Shown: positions 6,808 to 9,807 of the stretch, piece after piece
How positions within the stretch are numbered: the first letter of the stretch is position 1
Layout: each line of letters opens with the position of its first letter
DNA from: JAUYQR01 sp031377265
GTDB lineage: Bacteria; Pseudomonadota; Alphaproteobacteria; Rhodobacterales; Rhodobacteraceae
Assembly: GCF_031377265.1 (NCBI RefSeq)
Contig: NZ_JANMET010000036.1
Location: 1-9,807, forward strand
DNA length: 9,807 nt
Direction: 5' to 3'
Position numbers and translations under genes: made by a program
The notes under the pieces: generated by a model
The model's input: the letters and a program-made list of their open reading frames with translations, nothing else
Told to the model about the DNA's origin: nothing
Databases searched by the model: none

Positions 6808-6849
6808 CATCCTCCAAGAAGCGATGTTGAGGGCCTCCCCAAAGGGGGC
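6808..6849 (-). promoter_or_regulatory. Candidate ROSE-like RNA thermometer in the hsp20 leader
   Basis: On the minus strand, 6826-6808 reads CAUCGCUUCUUGGAGGAUG. CAUC pairs with GAUG and CU with AG, with the G of UCGCU left unpaired opposite the Shine-Dalgarno strand. The GGAGG ribosome-binding site is thus held inside the hairpin. ROSE elements of rhizobial and enterobacterial hsp20 genes have this design: a U[U/C]GCU motif with a bulged G across from the ribosome-binding site, melting on heating. A second hairpin lies upstream at 6849-6833 (GCC-CCC / GGG-A-GGC, loop UUUG), as in ROSE leaders that contain several stems. Folding was done by eye without energies. The gene context (hsp20 directly downstream) strongly supports the reading. 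Confidence 0.6.
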
Positions 6850-6892
6850 AGGGCAGTTGGCACCGGACCCATCATGGCACCCGGATGTGAGT

Positions 6893-6922
6893 TATCTGGG
6901 AAACGAGCAGCGCGGTTTCAAG
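6893..6922 (-). promoter_or_regulatory. RpoH (sigma-32) type heat-shock promoter of hsp20
   Basis: On the minus strand CTTGAAA (6922-6916) matches the heat-shock -35 consensus. Fifteen bases later comes CCCAGATA (6900-6893), similar to the -10 element CCCATNT. The spacing is in the normal range. Transcription would begin near 6886, giving a leader of about 80 bases, long enough to hold the hairpins seen before the hsp20 start. It lies 24 bp after the stop of the upstream protease gene. Confidence 0.62.
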
Positions 6923-6945
6923 ACCCAGCGCGCGCCTGCCGAGGC

Positions 6946-7770
6946 TCAGGGCTTGACGAACCGCGTGCCGGTGTCACGGCGGGTGTCGGCTGCGCCGATC
7001 CGCCGGATTGCCGGGGCGGCGGCACCACCTGCCTCGCTCAAGGCTTTGCCCTGCCGCAGGCGCGCCTTCAGTTGGTCAACGATTCCAGGCAGTTCCATGC
7101 CGAAGGCGACTACCGCGCCCTGCTCGGCATAACCCGACGAAATGATCGACACGATCCGCGCCCGCCCGAAAGACCGGTCCAGAACCGGCGCGCCCGAGGC
7201 GCCGAACGTCACGTTGCAGTTCACCGCAATCAGGCCGGATCGGCGGCCAAGGACGGAACAGACCTTCTGCCACGACAGGGCTTCCTCGCGCCCTCTGGCA
7301 TAGGAGACCACGCTCACCTCATCGCCATCGCCCGGGCTTTCCACCACAAACGGCGCGGCAACCGCAGCCGGGATGTCTGACACCAGTTCCAGCAGTGCGG
7401 CGTCGAGGCCCAGCTGATCCAGATCGCTGCGCGCCACTGCGTAACCCGGAATCGCCGCCGTGCGCCGGACGGCCACCTCGGCGATGGCGGTGCCATCGGC
7501 CAGCCCGGCGCGAAAGGTCATCCGGTCAGCGTCGATCGGCGTGCCGTCCGGTTCCATCACGCAATGCGCGGCCGTCAGCACAAGGTTGGTGGCGATCAGG
7601 GTACCGGTGCAAAACCCGCCATCCACGATATCAATCCGACCCACCGCCTCCCAGCCCAAAAGCTGTTCCCGGCGGGTCAGGCGTTCCAGACCACTGTCAT
7701 CTTCGGCCACCGCGGGGCCGCACAGCAGGGCCGCAAGGCACAGCCAGACTGCGGCGCGCGCGGCCCTCAT
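6946..7770 (-). CDS. Exported trypsin-like serine protease (S1 / chymotrypsin fold), second of tandem pair
   Basis: A 274-residue protein with a signal peptide (AVWLCLAALLCGPAVA, cut after about residue 22), so periplasmic or secreted. The catalytic triad is visible: H69 in LTAAHC, D123 in GLDAALLEL and S192 in GASGAPV. The serine loop GASGAP differs from trypsin's GDSGGP and is closer to the bacterial V8-like branch. Cysteines near the histidine (FCTG and AHC) could form the usual disulfide, as could C171 and C185 before the serine. No membrane anchor or PDZ domain is present, so it is not of the DegP type. Its ATG overlaps the upstream paralogue's TGA (ATGA), so the two are co-translated. 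The C-terminus TGTRFVKP matches the partner's AKFIKP. Substrate unknown. Confidence 0.88.
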   Translation of the reverse strand: MRAARAAVWLCLAALLCGPAVAEDDSGLERLTRREQLLGWEAVGRIDIVDGGFCTGTLIATNLVLTAAHCVMEPDGTPIDADRMTFRAGLADGTAIAEVAVRRTAAIPGYAVARSDLDQLGLDAALLELVSDIPAAVAAPFVVESPGDGDEVSVVSYARGREEALSWQKVCSVLGRRSGLIAVNCNVTFGASGAPVLDRSFGRARIVSIISSGYAEQGAVVAFGMELPGIVDQLKARLRQGKALSEAGGAAAPAIRRIGAADTRRDTGTRFVKP

Positions 7771-8570
7771 GGCTTGATGAACTTGGCCCCGCCTTCCTGC
7801 CCGCCGGACAGAACGCGGACACCCGCAATGCCAACGCGCACGGATGTATCGCTGGCGGCCAGCGCCTCCTTAAGCACGGTCAGCGCGGCGGCCAGCGGCA
7901 CCGCCAGCGCCACCTTCTGCCCCTCGACTTCGGCCTTGGCCGAGATCACCGACACAACCCGCGCCACGCCATCGTGAAGCGAAAACACCGGCGCGCCGGA
8001 TGACCCGAAGTCCACGCTGCACGACAGCACCAGCATGTTGTCGCGCTGTGCCAGAACTTCGCAAACCTCTTGAATCGACGGCACCTCCGACCGATCCTGG
8101 GCATAGGAGACCACGCTGACCAGATCGCCGGCGGCCGGGGTTACATCGGTTTCGAACGGCACCAGCGATGGCAAACGGATCGCCTGGTTCAGCTCCAGCA
8201 AGGCCAGATCGGAGCTTACCCGGTCCAGCTTGTCAGCGCCGTCATAGACGTAGTCCGGGTGCGCCACGGCGCGGCGCACGCTGCGGTAGGCAACCGCCCT
8301 GCCGTTGCGCCAGCCTGCATAGAACTGGATATCCTCGGCCCGCATCAACGCGCCGGTTTCCTTGTCATAAAGGCAATGCGCCGCTGTCAGCACCAGTTGC
8401 GGCGCGATCAGTGCCCCGGTGCAAAAGCCGCGATCCCCCAGCATCAGCTTGCCCACCGCCGACCAGCCGCGCGCATCATCCGCCGTCTGAAGGCCGACCA
8501 TCGCGGCATCTTCAGCAGTGGCTGGCACCGCACATATCACCAGCAGCAGGGCAAGGAAAAACCGTTGCAT
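7767..8570 (-). CDS. Exported trypsin-like serine protease (S1 / chymotrypsin fold), first of tandem pair
   Basis: A 267-residue protein with a signal peptide (FFLALLLVICAVPATA, cut after about residue 19). The triad is H65 in LTAAHC, D121 in SSDLALLEL and S191 in GSSGAPV. Strongly shared blocks with the downstream gene (GW-x-AVG, GFCTG-x-LIA, LVLTAAHC, VSVVSYA-x-x-R, FG-x-SGAPV, the C-terminal F-[IV]-KP) show that the two arose by tandem duplication. GGAGG lies four bases before the ATG at 8570. Transcription probably begins in the 74-bp gap between this gene and glcF (8571-8644), where I see no convincing promoter. The protein is probably a periplasmic or secreted endopeptidase; no autoinhibitory pro-domain is evident. 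Confidence 0.9.
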   Translation of the reverse strand: MQRFFLALLLVICAVPATAEDAAMVGLQTADDARGWSAVGKLMLGDRGFCTGALIAPQLVLTAAHCLYDKETGALMRAEDIQFYAGWRNGRAVAYRSVRRAVAHPDYVYDGADKLDRVSSDLALLELNQAIRLPSLVPFETDVTPAAGDLVSVVSYAQDRSEVPSIQEVCEVLAQRDNMLVLSCSVDFGSSGAPVFSLHDGVARVVSVISAKAEVEGQKVALAVPLAAALTVLKEALAASDTSVRVGIAGVRVLSGGQEGGAKFIKP

Positions 8571-8644
8571 AGGGCCTCCGACGCGGCTTGATCTGCGCTA
8601 ATCCGCAACTTGGGCGGTTTTGTGACTTGCCGCAAGCTGCGTAT

Positions 8645-9807
8645 TCAGACCCCAAGCGCGGCGGGGCGCGGACCCCCGGTCGCCCAGTCCAGCAGTTCTA
8701 CCGTATGCACCACCGGCACCCCGGTGCCCGAGCCGATCTGAATCATGCAGCCGATGTTGCCTGCAGCGATGACATCGGGTTTGCGCGCCTCCAGCGTCTG
8801 GACCTTGCGGTCCTTCAGCTGTTGCGAAATCACCGGTTGCAGCAAGTTGTAGGTGCCCGCCGATCCGCAGCACAAATGGCTGTCGGCCGGTTCCACAACC
8901 TCAAACCCCACGCGCTTCAACAGGTCTTTTGGCGCGGTCTTGATCTGCTGGCCATGCTGCAGGGAACAGGCCGCGTGATACGCCACCCTGATGCCCTTCG
9001 CGGCCCCCTGCGGCAGGCCCAGCTTCACCAGCACCTCGCTCACATCCAGTGCCAGACCCGCCACCACCGCCGCATCCGCCGCCAGGGGATCATTGCGGAA
9101 CATGTGGCCGTAGTCCTTGACCGTGGTGCCACAGCCCGAGGTGTTGATCACCACCGCATCAAGGCCCCCCGTCGCCTTTTCCGCCATGAAGGCGCGGATG
9201 TTCGCCGCCGCCGACCCATGCGCCAGCGCGGCCTTGCCCATGTGATGCGTCAGCGCTCCGCAGCAGCCCTGCCCCTTGGCCACCACCACCTCGCAGCCGA
9301 GCCGCGTCAACAGCCGGATCGTCGCATCGTTGATATCGGTATTCAGGGCCCGCTGCGCACAACCCGTCATCAGTGCAACGCGCATCCGGCGCGGCCCTTG
9401 TGCCGGGAACACCTGCGGATCGTCATTGCGGCTGACCGGCGGAATGGTCTTGGGTGCCATCGCCAGCATCGCGCGCAACCTTGCATCAGGCACGAAGCGC
9501 GCAAAGGGCCGTCCGATCCTCGCACCCAGCAGCGCCAGCCGGAACCGCCCCGGATAGGGGATCACCTTTGCCAGCACCCAGCGCAGCGCGCGGTCGGACA
9601 GCGGGCGGCGATAGGTCCGCTCGATATAGTCCCGCGCGTGATCGACCAGATGCATGTAATGCACGCCCGAGGGACAGGTCGTCATGCAGGCAAGGCAGGA
9701 CAGGCACCGGTCGATATGCTTCACGGTGCGCACATCGGCCGGGCGACCCTGTTCCAGCATGTCCTTGATCAGGTAGATCCGGCCGCACGGGCTGTCGAGT
9801 TCGTCGC
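8645..9807 (-). CDS. glcF: Glycolate oxidase iron-sulfur subunit GlcF, 5' end outside window
   Basis: The frame is open from the right edge: fifteen codons (DELDSPCGRIYLIKD) precede the first in-window ATG at 9760, and they are clearly part of the protein. About 386 residues are visible; the usual N-terminus with the first [4Fe-4S] motif lies beyond the edge. Visible parts are the second ferredoxin motif CLSCLACMTTCP, then two cysteine-rich CCG-type domains: GCAQRALN to GQGCCGALTHHMG, and YHAACSLQHGQQ to SHLCCGSAGTYNL. GlcF passes electrons from the flavin subunits GlcD/GlcE, which oxidise glycolate to glyoxylate, towards the membrane quinone pool. glcE and glcD would be expected just beyond the right edge. 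A Cys replaces the Arg usually seen in DSPRGRIY. A related lactate-oxidation LutA-type protein is the alternative, but this one is longer and matches GlcF better. Confidence 0.92.
   Translation of the reverse strand, partial: DELDSPCGRIYLIKDMLEQGRPADVRTVKHIDRCLSCLACMTTCPSGVHYMHLVDHARDYIERTYRRPLSDRALRWVLAKVIPYPGRFRLALLGARIGRPFARFVPDARLRAMLAMAPKTIPPVSRNDDPQVFPAQGPRRMRVALMTGCAQRALNTDINDATIRLLTRLGCEVVVAKGQGCCGALTHHMGKAALAHGSAAANIRAFMAEKATGGLDAVVINTSGCGTTVKDYGHMFRNDPLAADAAVVAGLALDVSEVLVKLGLPQGAAKGIRVAYHAACSLQHGQQIKTAPKDLLKRVGFEVVEPADSHLCCGSAGTYNLLQPVISQQLKDRKVQTLEARKPDVIAAGNIGCMIQIGSGTGVPVVHTVELLDWATGGPRPAALGV

Noticed and set aside
6445..7380. Plus-strand 311-codon open frame across hsp20 and the protease gene
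   Set aside because: It crosses the hsp20 promoter and leader and two convincing minus-strand genes, and shows no recognisable domain.
8580..8644. Small inverted repeat CTTG-CGG-CAAG between glcF and the protease genes as a terminator
   Set aside because: The stem has four pairs and no T run follows on the minus strand, so it is too weak to call.

Overview
The window is GC-rich, densely coding DNA typical of a Rhodobacteraceae-type alphaproteobacterium (Roseobacter group or a relative). I infer this from the GlcF subunit, the IbpA-type Hsp20 beginning MRSYDFAPLYRATVGFDRI, the ECF sigma/VWA pair, and the overlapping ATGA/GTGA gene junctions. No genus can be named from the sequence alone. There are no tRNA or rRNA genes, CRISPR arrays or insertion sequences.

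Left part (1-2375, + strand): the last codons of an unidentified gene are followed by a three-gene cassette: a GNAT-like acyltransferase, a short-chain dehydrogenase, and a class I/II PLP aminotransferase. Its two junctions overlap by 4 bp (ATGA and GTGA), so the proteins are probably made together and act in one small amine or amino-acid pathway that I cannot name.

Centre (2376-5672, + strand): a small secreted peptidoglycan-binding-like protein ends at a strong intrinsic terminator. After it come an ECF-type sigma factor and, overlapping it by ATGA, a 675-residue single-pass membrane protein. That protein has a short N-terminal tail predicted to be cytoplasmic, one transmembrane helix, and a large predicted periplasmic VWA_N / VWA (intact MIDAS) / DUF3520 region. 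The arrangement suggests a sigma factor controlled by a membrane-anchored VWA sensor.

5695-6303 (+ strand): an eroded major-facilitator transporter with two compensating frameshifts and large internal deletions. Its last codons lie in the terminator of the convergent gene.

Right part (- strand): an IbpA-type small heat-shock protein (6337-6804) has a recognisable RpoH-type promoter and a leader whose last hairpin looks like a ROSE RNA thermometer. Upstream of it is a translationally coupled tandem pair of exported trypsin-like serine protease paralogues, both ending in F[IV]KP. The window ends inside glcF, the iron-sulfur subunit of glycolate oxidase, which runs off the right edge.

The most interesting signals are the heat-shock promoter plus ROSE-like thermometer, the sigma factor/VWA membrane protein pair, and the uncharacterised acyltransferase-dehydrogenase-aminotransferase cassette.
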